This document shows, one piece after another, positions 26,149-35,026 of a stretch of 64,000 nucleotides of DNA. The stretch is taken from assembly GCA_001464425.1 (NCBI GenBank), contig LNEK01000035.1, positions 86,952-150,951 of the forward strand. The letters run 5' to 3'. Each line of letters opens with the position of its first letter. The stretch's first letter is position 1. Below the pieces are notes generated by a model, which saw only the letters and a program-made list of their open reading frames with translations, was not told where the DNA came from and did not search any database. The DNA is from Alphaproteobacteria bacterium Ga0077535. GTDB lineage: Bacteria > Pseudomonadota > Alphaproteobacteria > Caulobacterales > Aquidulcibacteraceae. The translations under genes were made by a program, and so were the position numbers.

Positions 26149-29100
26149 GTGAACATCACCGAGCTGCGCCTCCTCGGCTTCAAGAGCTTTGTCGATCCCG
26201 CCAAAGCGCCGATCGAAAACGGGCTGACTGGCGTTGTCGGCCCGAACGGCTGCGGCAAGTCCAACTTGCTCGAAGCCGTGCGCTGGGTGATGGGCGCGAC
26301 CAGCGCAAAATCCATGCGCGCCTCCGACATGGAGGACGTGATCTTCGCGGGAAGCGCTGGACGCCCTGCCCGCGAGTTCGCGGAGGTCACGGTTGTGCTG
26401 ACACAAGCGCGCGGGCGCGCGCCCGCGCCATTTCAGGGTGAAGACACGCTCGAAGTCACACGCCGCATTCGGCGTGGCTTGGGTTCGCTCTATCGCATCA
26501 ACGGCAAGGAAGTGCGCGCTAAAGACGTGCAGCTTTTGTTTGCCGACGCTGCGACGGGCGCGAACTCTCCTGCGCTCGTGCGGCAAGGTCAGATCAGCGA
26601 ACTCATCGCAGCCAAGCCGCAAAACCGCCGGCGCATTCTGGAAGACGCGGCTGGCATTGCGGGGCTGCACGCGCGGCGTCACGAAGCCGATTTGAAGCTT
26701 AAAGCGGCGGAGACAAACCTCACGCGGCTCGATGAAGTGCTGGCCGAGATCGAAGGCCAAGCGGCGAGCTTGAAGAAGCAAGCCCGGCAAGCGGAGCGGT
26801 ATCGGGGCTTGGCGCAAACCTTGCGCGAAACCGAAGCGTTGTTGCTGCATCGGCGTTGGACTGAAGCGCGCCAGCGTGAGGCGGATGCTCATGGCCTCCT
26901 CCGCGACGCCGAGCGCGTGGTTGCGCAGGCGGCGGCGGATTCGAGCGCTGCCGAGCGTAGCGCGAACGAGGCGCGCGAAGCGCTGGGGCCTCTGCGCGAA
27001 GAAGAGATGGTAGCTGCGGCAGTGCTGCGCCGGCTTGAAGGCGTACGCGTTGGGCTTGAGCGCGATGTCGCGGAAGCGGACGCGGTGATTGCACGCTGCG
27101 ATGAAGATGCACGGCGCGCGCAAGATGAGAGCCAGCGGCTGGCGGCGCTTAAGGGCGATGCGGAAGCAGCGCTGACGCGTTTGACTGCGGAATTGTCCGA
27201 ACTGGGCTCTGGCGATGAGAAACATGCGGCCGCTGCGCTGAAAGCTGCGGAAACGGCACGAGATGCAGCGTCGGCAAAGCGTGCTGAGGCTGAAGCGAAG
27301 CTGGAGAAGCTGGCGGCCGATGCCGCTGCTAGCAAGGCGCGCGCGCAAGCGCTGAGCGATGCCGCAGCAACGGCGCGAGCACATTTGGCGCGATTGGCGG
27401 AGCGCCAGCGTGGGCTGGAGGCGCAGATCAAAGCGCTGCCGGCCAGCGCCGAACTCGAACAGCGCGCAAAGGCCGCAAAGGCGGCGACGGCCAAAGCGGC
27501 GGACGAAACCGCAAAACATCGCGCCGCACTGGGTGAAGCCGAGGCGGCGCTGCTGAAGGCGGAAGCTGCCGATGAAAATACGTGGGGACCATATCGCGCG
27601 GCGGAGACGGCTTTCAACGCGCTGCAAGCCGAGATGCGCGGGCTCGAGAAGCTGACACCGCCGGAAGCAGGCAAATTTCCGCCGGTGCTGAATGCTCTGG
27701 AAGTGGAGCGCGGCTATGAGCGCGCGCTCGCGGCGGCGCTGGGTGAAGATATCGAGGCCTCGGTCAATGTCGATGCGCCGTTGCGCTGGGCTGGCGCAGA
27801 GGCGCCTTTCGCTACATTGCCGTCTGGCGCGGAAGCGCTGGCGAAATTCGTGAAGGCGCCAGAGGCCTTGGCGGCGCGCCTCGCGCTTGTCGGCGTCGTC
27901 GATGCGAAGGATGGCGCCAAGCTCGCCAAGCAATTGGCGCCGGGCGCGCGCTTGGTTTCGCGCGAAGGCGATCTGTGGCGCTGGGACGGCTTTGTTCGCC
28001 GCGCTGACGCGCCGCAACCCGCGGCGGCGCGGCTTGAACATAAGAATCGCTTGGCGGCGGCGCGCGCTGAACTGAAGAGCGCTGAGACGAAACTGGCGGA
28101 AGCGAAGGCCGTATCGGAGAAAGCGAAGGCCGAGCGCCAAAGCATTGAGACGAAGCTGCGCGCGATGCGCGGCGATACGCAAAAATTCTTGGCCGCAGAA
28201 GCCCAAGCGGTGCGCGAAGCTGAGCGGATCGAGGCGGAACTCGCTCGGCTCGCCGAGCGCAGCGCCGATCTGGATGCGCAAACACAGGCGCTGGCTGCTG
28301 AAGTCAAAGAAGCCGAAGCGGCGGCAAGCATCGCTGCCGGCGCGATCGGCGACGCGCCTGCGCAAAGCGATGATGAGACCGTGCGAACGGCTCGGGCGGA
28401 CGTCGATTTCGCGCGCGCCTCTGCGGCGGATGCGGCGGCGAGCGCCGCCGCTTTGGTGCGCGATAAGGCGCAGCGCGATGCGCGGCGCGGCGTGGTGGCG
28501 GCTGAAACCAAGCAATGGCAGGCGCGGATCGGCGATGCGGAAAAGCGCTTGGCGGCGCTGAGCGCCGAACTTGGCGCGATCGAAAAGCGGCGGGAAGCGG
28601 CGAAAGCTGCGCCCGTCGAGGCCCGCGCGAAGCTCGAAGCGCTGATGGACGAAGCTGGCGCAGCGGAGCAACGCCGCCAGGGCGCAAGCGATAAAGTCGC
28701 GCAAGCGGAAACGGCGGCGCGCCAGGCGAACGATGCGGCGCGCGCAGCCGAGCAAGCGCACGCAGCGGCGCGCGAAAAGCGGGCGAGCGCCGAAGCATAC
28801 GCGGAATCGGCGCGAGCCCGCGTAGTCGACGTGACGACGCTTTCGCATGAGCAGGCGAGCGTGCCGCCGGAGCAATTGGCCGGCCTCGCGGGCGCATTGC
28901 TCAATGGGCCCTTGGGTGAAGCGCCGATTGGCGAAGTTGAGCGCCGGTTGGAGCGGCTGAAGGCGGAGCGTGAGGCGGCCGGGCCGGTGAATCTGCGGGC
29001 GCAGGAAGAATTGGCGGAAGCGCAGGAGCGGATCGATACGCTGACGCGCGAAAAAGAAGATGTCGCCCAGGCGGTCACCAAATTGCGCCGCGCGATCACG

Positions 29101-29601
29101 ACTTTGAACAATGAAGGCCGCGCGCGTTTGTTGCGCGCGTTCGAAGAAGTGGACGCGCATTTTGCGCAGCTGTTCTCGACTCTGTTCGAGGGCGGCCAGG
29201 CGAATTTGAAGCTGACGGAGAGCGAAGATCCCCTCGAGGCGGGCCTCGAAATTTTCGCGCAGCCGCCCGGCAAACGGCTCACCAATCTCTCGCTGCTCTC
29301 CGGCGGAGAACAAGCGTTGACGGCGACAGCTCTGATCTTCGCGGTGTTCCTCGCGAACCCTGCCCCGCTTTGTGTGCTCGACGAAGTCGATGCGCCGCTT
29401 GATGACGCCAATGTCGATCGCTTTTGCCGGATGCTGGAAGAGATGAAGCGGCTGACGACAACGCGCTTTATTGTGATCACGCACAATCCGGTGACGATGT
29501 CGCGGATGGACCGGCTCTATGGCGTGACGATGCCGGAGCAAGGTCTGTCGCAGCTGGTGAGCGTCGATCTCGGGCGGGCGCAGGCGTTGGCGGCGGAATA
29601 G
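26149..29601 (+). CDS. smc: Chromosome segregation protein SMC
   Basis: The 1150-residue condensin ATPase begins at a GTG (26149). Walker A is GPNGCGKSN near residue 35. Long Ala/Glu/Lys-rich coiled coils occupy about 165-500 and 640-930. The hinge lies between (about 505-640, around LEVERGYERALAAALGED). The ABC signature LSLLSGGEQALTATAL and Walker B LCVLDEVDAPLDDANV are at the C-terminus. SMC with ScpAB organises and segregates replicated chromosomes. The alanine-rich coils create large spurious antisense ORFs. Confidence 0.97.
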   Translation: MNITELRLLGFKSFVDPAKAPIENGLTGVVGPNGCGKSNLLEAVRWVMGATSAKSMRASDMEDVIFAGSAGRPAREFAEVTVVLTQARGRAPAPFQGEDTLEVTRRIRRGLGSLYRINGKEVRAKDVQLLFADAATGANSPALVRQGQISELIAAKPQNRRRILEDAAGIAGLHARRHEADLKLKAAETNLTRLDEVLAEIEGQAASLKKQARQAERYRGLAQTLRETEALLLHRRWTEARQREADAHGLLRDAERVVAQAAADSSAAERSANEAREALGPLREEEMVAAAVLRRLEGVRVGLERDVAEADAVIARCDEDARRAQDESQRLAALKGDAEAALTRLTAELSELGSGDEKHAAAALKAAETARDAASAKRAEAEAKLEKLAADAAASKARAQALSDAAATARAHLARLAERQRGLEAQIKALPASAELEQRAKAAKAATAKAADETAKHRAALGEAEAALLKAEAADENTWGPYRAAETAFNALQAEMRGLEKLTPPEAGKFPPVLNALEVERGYERALAAALGEDIEASVNVDAPLRWAGAEAPFATLPSGAEALAKFVKAPEALAARLALVGVVDAKDGAKLAKQLAPGARLVSREGDLWRWDGFVRRADAPQPAAARLEHKNRLAAARAELKSAETKLAEAKAVSEKAKAERQSIETKLRAMRGDTQKFLAAEAQAVREAERIEAELARLAERSADLDAQTQALAAEVKEAEAAASIAAGAIGDAPAQSDDETVRTARADVDFARASAADAAASAAALVRDKAQRDARRGVVAAETKQWQARIGDAEKRLAALSAELGAIEKRREAAKAAPVEARAKLEALMDEAGAAEQRRQGASDKVAQAETAARQANDAARAAEQAHAAAREKRASAEAYAESARARVVDVTTLSHEQASVPPEQLAGLAGALLNGPLGEAPIGEVERRLERLKAEREAAGPVNLRAQEELAEAQERIDTLTREKEDVAQAVTKLRRAITTLNNEGRARLLRAFEEVDAHFAQLFSTLFEGGQANLKLTESEDPLEAGLEIFAQPPGKRLTNLSLLSGGEQALTATALIFAVFLANPAPLCVLDEVDAPLDDANVDRFCRMLEEMKRLTTTRFIVITHNPVTMSRMDRLYGVTMPEQGLSQLVSVDLGRAQALAAE

Positions 29602-29699
29602 TATGGACCGCCGGCGCCTCGCCGGCATGTGTCCGATTGAACAGGCATAAGCGATTGGGCACGGGCGGCGCCGTGCGGGCGAGGGCGCCGGCGGTCCAG
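29602..29699. repeat. Palindromic interspersed repeat, copy 1
   Basis: About 98 bp with terminal inverted repeats: it begins TATGGACCGCCGGCGCC and ends GGCGCCGGCGGTCCA. It starts directly after the smc stop codon. The same ends recur in the gcvPA-gcvPB gap (34934-35019) and as a half copy at 30355-30378. The structure resembles REP/MITE-type elements. Confidence 0.7.
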
Positions 29700-29765
29700 A
29701 CGTGCGCGTCCGGTCGCGGCAAACTTGGTTTGTCGCGGTGCTAATTTTAGCGGTGTGCGTTTGGC

Positions 29766-30290
29766 CTACGAGGTGTCGGCTGCGGGCGTGGCGAACACCA
29801 GCGACGCTAGGCGCTCAGCCGGCGGGTGCGTCGGGATGAGCGGCGCGAGGCGGGTGAGGCCGGCGCGGAGGCGTCGCCACAGGACGCGCGCGTAAGAGTC
29901 GAGATTTGCGAGCGCTTCGGCGATGCGCGTGAAGCGCACGCCGAGATCACGCGCGCGCAGGTGACGGCGCAGGCGTGAGCCGATCGCGGCGCGTCGGACT
30001 TGGCGCGGGATCAGGCGCCGGCGAAAGCCGGGCGCGGCGAAGTTGCGGCGCTGGCGCGGCTGCCGCCGCCGCAACCGGCCGATCTGGGCGGCGCGCGCTA
30101 GAACGAGGTGCGCAACCAGGCGCGCCATGAAATCGAGGTCGAGCAATTGGTAGCGGCGTCGAACGTGACGCCGGTTCGGCCGGGCGGTGAGTGAAAAGAG
30201 CACCTGCCCGATCCAGACGAGCGCCAACCGCGCCCAAGCGCTGAGCCTGGAGACGCGGTGTTCGCTGATGATGGATCGGAAGGGTTTCAT
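29766..30290 (-). CDS. Arginine-rich hypothetical protein with one membrane segment
   Basis: The ORF from the ATG at 30290 encodes 174 residues: a short N-terminus with one hydrophobic stretch (SAWARLALVWIGQVLFSL), then a strongly basic, arginine-rich helical region and a C-terminal hydrophobic patch. No family is recognised. The frame continues open upstream to 30515 through the atpI promoter region, which I regard as non-coding. It fills an otherwise empty stretch between smc and the atp operon. Confidence 0.5.
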   Translation of the reverse strand: MKPFRSIISEHRVSRLSAWARLALVWIGQVLFSLTARPNRRHVRRRYQLLDLDFMARLVAHLVLARAAQIGRLRRRQPRQRRNFAAPGFRRRLIPRQVRRAAIGSRLRRHLRARDLGVRFTRIAEALANLDSYARVLWRRLRAGLTRLAPLIPTHPPAERLASLVFATPAADTS

Positions 30291-30354
30291 GCCCGCCAGT
30301 ATGGATCGGTGGCGGATCGGTCGGATTGGTGCGGCGCTATCCCCGTATTGACGG

Positions 30355-30378
30355 GCCGGCGAGTCCCCGGCGGTCCAT
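30355..30378. repeat. Palindromic interspersed repeat, degenerate right half
   Basis: GCCGGCGAGTCCCCGGCGGTCC closely matches the right end of the repeat at 29602-29699 (GGCGAGGGCGCCGGCGGTCC). No convincing left half is present, so this is probably a decayed copy upstream of the atpI promoter. Confidence 0.45.
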
Positions 30379-30412
30379 GAAATTGAGCAACAAATGTCGC
30401 ACGAGGGTTTCC

Positions 30413-30440
30413 TTGACCCCCGGGTCGCCCCTGCTAGTTT
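30413..30440 (+). promoter_or_regulatory. Sigma-70-type promoter candidate for the atp operon
   Basis: CTTGACC (TTGACC at 30413) and TAGTTT (30435-30440) are spaced by 16 nt, a fair match to alphaproteobacterial housekeeping promoters. It lies about 60-90 bp upstream of atpI, the first gene of the F0 cluster. Confidence 0.45.
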
Positions 30441-30501
30441 CCGCGCGCGCGAACAGGGGGCTCTCGCTTGAGTCGCCCCTTTTGGGCGCGTGGACCGTTC
30501 G

Positions 30502-30840
30502 ATGGCTGACAACAAACCGCCCGAGGACGCCCTTTCCGACCTGCGTCGGCGTGTGAACGCTGCGCGGGGCGAAGGCGCCTCAGACGCTCCCCCTCCGCAA
30601 AGCCCAGCTTCGCTGGCGATGCGATACGGCGGGGAGTTTGGCGCGGCTGTTATTGTCGGCGCGTTGCTCGGCTATGGCGTCGATCATTTCGTCCACACGA
30701 CACCGTGGGGGCTGATCGTCGGCATGGGGCTGGGTTTCGCGGCGGGGGTCGTGAATGTGGTGCGCGTGGCGCAATCGTATTCGCGGGCCAATCCAATCGA
30801 CCCGAATGCGCCGTCCGTCCCGGACGACGAAGAGGATTAA
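30502..30840 (+). CDS. atpI: AtpI/AtpZ-type F0F1 ATP synthase assembly protein
   Basis: This 112-residue protein has two membrane helices (about 44-64 and 72-92) with EFGAAVIVGALLGYGVDHF, typical of the alphaproteobacterial AtpI. It assists assembly of the c-ring and leads the F0 gene cluster. The ATG at 30502 is chosen over an in-frame upstream GTG. Confidence 0.92.
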   Translation: MADNKPPEDALSDLRRRVNAARGEGASDAPPPQSPASLAMRYGGEFGAAVIVGALLGYGVDHFVHTTPWGLIVGMGLGFAAGVVNVVRVAQSYSRANPIDPNAPSVPDDEED

Positions 30841-30848
30841 GACCGGCC

Positions 30849-31586
30849 GTGGCTGACAACCCGATTGAACAGTTCGGTATCCATCCGATCGCTACCAATG
30901 CGAGCCTCGCGATGGTGGGCGGCGCGGTGCTGGCCGCGTGGTTCTTCAATTGGGCGATGAAGCCGGCCGCTTTGGTGCCGAACCGCGCGCAAGTGGTGGC
31001 TGAAGGCGCTTACGGCTTTATCCACGGCATGCTGAAAGATGCGGCCGGCACTGAAGGCGTGAAGAAGTTTCTGCCCTTCGTGTTCACGCTCTTTCTCTTC
31101 ATTTTCATGGCCAACATGCTGGGGATGTTCCCCGGTGTTTTCGGCGTGCATCACATCTTCACGCCGACCAGCCAGATCGTGGTCACAGCCGCCTTGGCTT
31201 TGATGGTGTTTTTCACCGTCATCATCGTCGGCTTCGCCAAGAACGGCATGAAGTTCTTCAAGCTGTTCGCGCCGTCCGGCGTGCCCGGCTACATTTTGCC
31301 GTTCGTGATCCTGATCGAAGTGATCTCGTTCTTCTCGCGGCCGCTCAGCCACGCGGTTCGTCTATGGGCGAACATTCTGGCCGGCCACATTCTGCTGAAA
31401 GTGTTTGCGGGCTTCGTGCCGGCGCTGATCGCCGCGGGCGGCTTTTACGGCATTCTCTCGATCCTGCCGCTGGCGATGACAGTGGCGCTCTACGGCCTCG
31501 AATTCCTGGTCGCGTTCCTACAAGCGTACGTGTTCGCGATCCTGACCTGCATCTATCTCAACGACGCACTTCACCCCGGGCACTAA
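30849..31586 (+). CDS. atpB: F0F1 ATP synthase subunit a
   Basis: The 245-residue a subunit has five to six membrane helices. The conserved arginine needed for proton translocation lies in [14 protein letters not shown]. The start is a GTG at 30849, only 8 nt after the atpI stop, giving [13 protein letters not shown] at the N-terminus as in other alphaproteobacteria. It forms the proton channel with the c-ring. Confidence 0.96.
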   Translation: MADNPIEQFGIHPIATNASLAMVGGAVLAAWFFNWAMKPAALVPNRAQVVAEGAYGFIHGMLKDAAGTEGVKKFLPFVFTLFLFIFMANMLGMFPGVFGVHHIFTPTSQIVVTAALALMVFFTVIIVGFAKNGMKFFKLFAPSGVPGYILPFVILIEVISFFSRPLSHAVRLWANILAGHILLKVFAGFVPALIAAGGFYGILSILPLAMTVALYGLEFLVAFLQAYVFAILTCIYLNDALHPGH

Positions 31587-31626
31587 CGCTCATCATCACA
31601 GCAAGAGTTTTTTGAGGGAGTTTAAT

Positions 31627-31854
31627 ATGGACGCGGAAGCGGCAAAGTACATCGGCGCGGGTCTGGCTTGCCTTGGCATGCTCGGCGCGGCCATCGGCGT
31701 GGGCAACATCTTCGGCAGCTTCCTCTCGGCTGCGATCCGCAACCCGTCGGCGGCCCAAGGCCAGTTCGGCAACCTGATCTTCGGCTTCGCGGTGACTGAA
31801 GCGCTCGGCATCTTCTCGCTGCTGATCGCCATCCTGCTTCTGTTCGTGGTGTAA
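31627..31854 (+). CDS. atpE: F0F1 ATP synthase subunit c
   Basis: This 75-residue proteolipid has two helices joined by a RNPSAAQ loop. The proton-carrying glutamate is at residue 58 ([10 protein letters not shown]). The start ATG at 31627 follows a GAGGGAG ribosome binding site, unusually strong compared with its neighbours, as expected for the subunit needed in many copies. Confidence 0.97.
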   Translation: MDAEAAKYIGAGLACLGMLGAAIGVGNIFGSFLSAAIRNPSAAQGQFGNLIFGFAVTEALGIFSLLIAILLLFVV

Positions 31855-31863
31855 GCAACGATC

Positions 31864-32439
31864 ATGGCCAGCCCAGCCGCTGACACGCATGCCGCCGACG
31901 CTGCTCATGGAGCGGCTGACGCCGTCCATGCCGCCGACGCCGCCCCTGGCGCGGCGGCGGCTGGCGGCGAGCATGCGGCGGCGACGTTTCCGCCGTTCGA
32001 CTCATCGCTGTTCTCGAGCCAGCTGATCTGGTTCGCGATCACGTTCGCCGCGCTCTATTTCATCGTCTCGCGCTTCATCCTGCCCAGCGTTTCCGCTGTG
32101 CTCGAAAAGCGCGCGGCGACGGTGTCGGGCGATCTGGAAGCCGCCGCGCAGAAGAGCGCAGCCGCTGAAGAAGCGCGGACGCAAGCAGAGAAGGCTTCGG
32201 CCAAGGCTCGCGCCGAAGCGCGGGCCATGATCGATGCGGCGCGCGCGGACATGACGGCGAAGCTGACGGCTGAGCAGGAGGCTGCGGAAACGCGGCTGAC
32301 GGCGAAAATCACGGCTGCAGAGGCCAAGGTCGCCGAAGCCCGCGCCAAGGCGTTGGCGGAAGTGCCGGGCATCGCGGAGACGCTGGCGCGCGACATCGCT
32401 GAAAAGCTGGCCCCCGCCGGCAAGCGCAACGCGGCCTAG
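31864..32439 (+). CDS. atpF': F0F1 ATP synthase subunit b'
   Basis: The 191-residue protein has an alanine/histidine-rich N-terminal extension (about 1-42), one membrane helix (about 52-70) and a long coiled coil rich in A, E and K. It forms the peripheral stalk together with the next gene product; alphaproteobacteria use such b/b' heterodimers. The alanine-rich N-terminal extension is noticeably long. Confidence 0.92.
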   Translation: MASPAADTHAADAAHGAADAVHAADAAPGAAAAGGEHAAATFPPFDSSLFSSQLIWFAITFAALYFIVSRFILPSVSAVLEKRAATVSGDLEAAAQKSAAAEEARTQAEKASAKARAEARAMIDAARADMTAKLTAEQEAAETRLTAKITAAEAKVAEARAKALAEVPGIAETLARDIAEKLAPAGKRNAA

Positions 32440-32449
32440 GAGAAGCGCG

Positions 32450-32935
32450 ATGGAAATCACCGCGACAGAAATCGCCTTCCTGGCCCTGCTGATGTTCATC
32501 GGCTTGCTGGTGTACCTCAAAGTGCCGCAGCAGATCGCTGGCGCGCTCGATCAGAAGTCGCAAGCCATCGCGCACGAACTGCACGAGGCGCGGCGTCTGC
32601 GTGAAGAAGCGGAGAAGCTGCACGCTGAGTATGAAGCGAAGCGCGCGGCCGCCGAAAGCGAAGCGAAAGCGATCGTCGCAGCCGCGAAAGAGCAAGCGGC
32701 GACGGTGGCTGAAGAAACGCGTCAGTCGATGATGGCGGCGATGGCGCGGCGCGAAGAACAAGCCGAGGATCGCATCGCTTCGGCCGGCGCTAAGGCGGCC
32801 GACGAAGTTCGCGCCGCGGCCGCGGAAGCTGCGATCGCTGCAGCCGAGCGGATGATCCGCGAGCGCATGAATGACGACGCACAAGCGGCTTTGGTCCGCG
32901 ACGGCGTCGGCGAGATGGCGCGCAAGTTCGGCTGA
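32450..32935 (+). CDS. atpF: F0F1 ATP synthase subunit b
   Basis: The 161-residue b subunit has an N-terminal membrane helix (about 7-23) and a charged coiled coil (about 30-161). It starts 10 nt after atpF' and ends the F0 cluster. The F1 genes are not in this window, as usual in alphaproteobacteria. Confidence 0.93.
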   Translation: MEITATEIAFLALLMFIGLLVYLKVPQQIAGALDQKSQAIAHELHEARRLREEAEKLHAEYEAKRAAAESEAKAIVAAAKEQAATVAEETRQSMMAAMARREEQAEDRIASAGAKAADEVRAAAAEAAIAAAERMIRERMNDDAQAALVRDGVGEMARKFG

Positions 32936-32988
32936 TTTTCCAAGTATTGAGATTTGGGTTTAGGGTCGGTTCCGGGAGGGACTGACCT

Positions 32989-33354
32989 ATGAACCTTATT
33001 GCGCGCCTGCTCGTGGTGTTGGTGGCGCTGGCGCATGTCGGCTTTTTGGTGCTGGAGATGTTTCTCTGGTCCGGACCGATCGGGCAGCGCGTGTTTGCGA
33101 TGACGCCGGAATTTGCGACGCAGACGGCGGTGCTGGCGGCCAATCAGGGCTTCTATAACGGCATCCTTGCCGCGGGTCTGTTGTGGGGCGCGCTGCGCAA
33201 CGACCGCGCGTTCATGATCTTCTTCCTGCTGTGCGTGATCGTGGCCGGCGTGTTCGGCAGCCTCACTGCGAAGATGAGCATCCTCTACATCCAAGCCGCG
33301 CCGGGCTTAGTTGCATTGCTCGCAGTTCTGGCGGCACGGCAGAAGGCGGCTTAG
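32989..33354 (+). CDS. DUF1304 small membrane protein
   Basis: The 121-residue protein has four membrane helices and matches DUF1304: AHVGFLVLEMFLW near the start, then NQGFYNGILAAGLLWG. Function unknown. GGGAGGG lies upstream of the ATG. It follows atpF by 53 nt and is convergent with gcvPB. Confidence 0.9.
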   Translation: MNLIARLLVVLVALAHVGFLVLEMFLWSGPIGQRVFAMTPEFATQTAVLAANQGFYNGILAAGLLWGALRNDRAFMIFFLLCVIVAGVFGSLTAKMSILYIQAAPGLVALLAVLAARQKAA

Positions 33355-33369
33355 GGCGCCGCCCCGCCG

Positions 33370-34920
33370 CTATTCCGCGGCGACCTTCGCGCCGGCTGTG
33401 TTATCGCCCCGTTTCCAGCGGAGTTTCGGTTGGCGGGCGGCGCGGGTGTCGTCAAGACGGCGCATCGGTGTGAGCTTTGGCGCTTGCTTGAAGAATTGCA
33501 CGTCGCCGGCGTTCACGCGTTCGGCAAGCGCGATCATCACGTCGGCGAAGCGATCGAGTTCGCGTTTGGGTTCGGTTTCGGTGGGTTCGATCAGCATCGC
33601 GCCGTGGACAACGAGCGGGAAGTACGTTGTGAACGGGTGATAGCCTTCGTCAAGCAGCGCTTTGGCCATATCGATGGTTTCGACGCCCTTCGGTTTGATC
33701 GATGAATCATCGAGCAGCACTTCGTGCATGCAGGGGCCGTCGCCGAACGGCGCGTTGAAGTGCGGCTTCAGGCGCGCGAGCAGATAGTTCGCGTTGAGCA
33801 CTGCGTCTTCCGCGACTTGCCGGAGGCCGTCGCTGCCGTGGCTCATCATGTAGGTGAGCGCGCGGGTGAACATGCCCATCTGGCCATGGAACGCGCACAT
33901 GCGGCCGAATGGTTTTTTGCCCGTGCCGGCGAGTTCTTCGACGTGTTCGGCGAAGGCGAGCTGATGCTTGCCGCCGGTTTTGTCGATGACGATCAGCGGC
34001 AGCGGCGCGAAGGGCGCGAGCGCTTCGGAAAGTACAGTCGGGCCGGCGCCGGGGCCGCCGCCGCCGTGCGGCGTGGAGAACGTCTTGTGCAGGTTGATGT
34101 GCATCGCGTCGATGCCGAGATCGCCGGGGCGGACCTTGCCGACGATGGCGTTGTAATTGGCGCCGTCGCAGTAGAAGTACGCGCCGGCTTCGTGGATAGC
34201 GTCGGCGATGCGTTTGATCTCCGGTTCGAACAGGCCGCACGTGTTCGGGTTGGTGATCATGATGGCGGCGACGTCGGGGCCAAGCTTGGCTTTCACATCA
34301 TCGAGATGGACGCGGCCATCATCGCGCGCGGGGATTTCGTCGACGGTGAAACCAGCGGCGGCGGCGGTGGCGGGATTGGTCCCGTGCGCGGAGCTGGGCA
34401 CGAGCACGCGCTTGCGCTTATCGCCCTCGCCGCGCGCCTCGAGCGCAGCTTTAATCGCGAGCATGCCGCAGAACTCGCCGTGCGCGCCGGCTTTCGGTGA
34501 GAGCGCGACAGCGGGCATGCCGGTGAGCGTGCAAAGCCAGTGCGCCAACTCTTCCATCAATTCGAGCGCGCCTTGAATGGTGGAGGTCGGCTGCAATGGG
34601 TGGAGATCGGCGAAGCCTTCAAAGCGCGCGGCGCGCTCGTTGAGGCGCGGATTGTGCTTCATCGTGCACGAGCCCAGCGGAAAGAGGCCGAGATCGATGG
34701 CGTAGTTTTTTTGGCTGAGGCGCACGAAGTGGCGCATCGTCTCCGGCTCGGAGAAGCCAGGCAGATCGAGCGCTGCTTTGCGGCCGAGGCCGCCGAGTTT
34801 GTTCGGCGTGCCTTTGGGCGCCGGCAGATCGACGCCCGTGCCGGTGGCGTGGCCGGATTCGAAGATGAGCGCTTCGGCTTGCAGTAGGCCGCGATTGCCG
34901 GAGGTGGTTTCGGTGATCAC
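33370..34920 (-). CDS. gcvPB: Glycine dehydrogenase (decarboxylating) subunit 2, P-protein
   Basis: The 516-residue subunit carries the PLP-binding lysine in NLHKTFSTPHGGGGPGAGP and, with GcvPA, decarboxylates glycine and transfers the aminomethyl group to lipoyl-GcvH. The start is a GTG at 34920; GGAG precedes it. It is the last gene of the gcv operon, separated from gcvPA by a palindromic repeat. Confidence 0.97.
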   Translation of the reverse strand: MITETTSGNRGLLQAEALIFESGHATGTGVDLPAPKGTPNKLGGLGRKAALDLPGFSEPETMRHFVRLSQKNYAIDLGLFPLGSCTMKHNPRLNERAARFEGFADLHPLQPTSTIQGALELMEELAHWLCTLTGMPAVALSPKAGAHGEFCGMLAIKAALEARGEGDKRKRVLVPSSAHGTNPATAAAAGFTVDEIPARDDGRVHLDDVKAKLGPDVAAIMITNPNTCGLFEPEIKRIADAIHEAGAYFYCDGANYNAIVGKVRPGDLGIDAMHINLHKTFSTPHGGGGPGAGPTVLSEALAPFAPLPLIVIDKTGGKHQLAFAEHVEELAGTGKKPFGRMCAFHGQMGMFTRALTYMMSHGSDGLRQVAEDAVLNANYLLARLKPHFNAPFGDGPCMHEVLLDDSSIKPKGVETIDMAKALLDEGYHPFTTYFPLVVHGAMLIEPTETEPKRELDRFADVMIALAERVNAGDVQFFKQAPKLTPMRRLDDTRAARQPKLRWKRGDNTAGAKVAAE

Positions 34921-34933
34921 GACAGTGCTCCAT

Positions 34934-35019
34934 CAATATGGACCGCCGGCGCCCCGCCGGCCGGCGCTAAAATTCCAAAGAGTGGCGCAGGCCGGCGAGG
35001 GCGCCGGCCGTCCATATTG
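34934..35019. repeat. Palindromic interspersed repeat, copy 2 (inside the gcv operon)
   Basis: About 86 bp starting CAATATGGACCGCCGGCGCC and ending GGCGCCGGCCGTCCATATTG. The arms of about 27 bp are nearly perfect inverted repeats. The ends match copy 1 (29602-29699) while the centre differs. It fills most of the 106-bp gcvPA-gcvPB gap and would form a stable hairpin in the mRNA. Confidence 0.75.
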
Positions 35020-35026
35020 GCAGCAC

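Noticed and set aside
27714..29486. A 590-codon minus-strand frame inside smc
   Set aside because: A serine/alanine-rich shadow of the same coiled coil, with no start signal or family.
25447..29628. A 1393-codon open frame on the minus strand opposite smc
   Set aside because: It is antisense to a complete SMC with all motifs. The alanine- and glutamate-rich coiled-coil codons leave reverse frames open, and the translation is arginine/leucine-rich without domains.
32002..32884. Minus-strand frames opposite atpF' and atpF
   Set aside because: Shadows of alanine-rich coiled coils; the sense genes are unambiguous.
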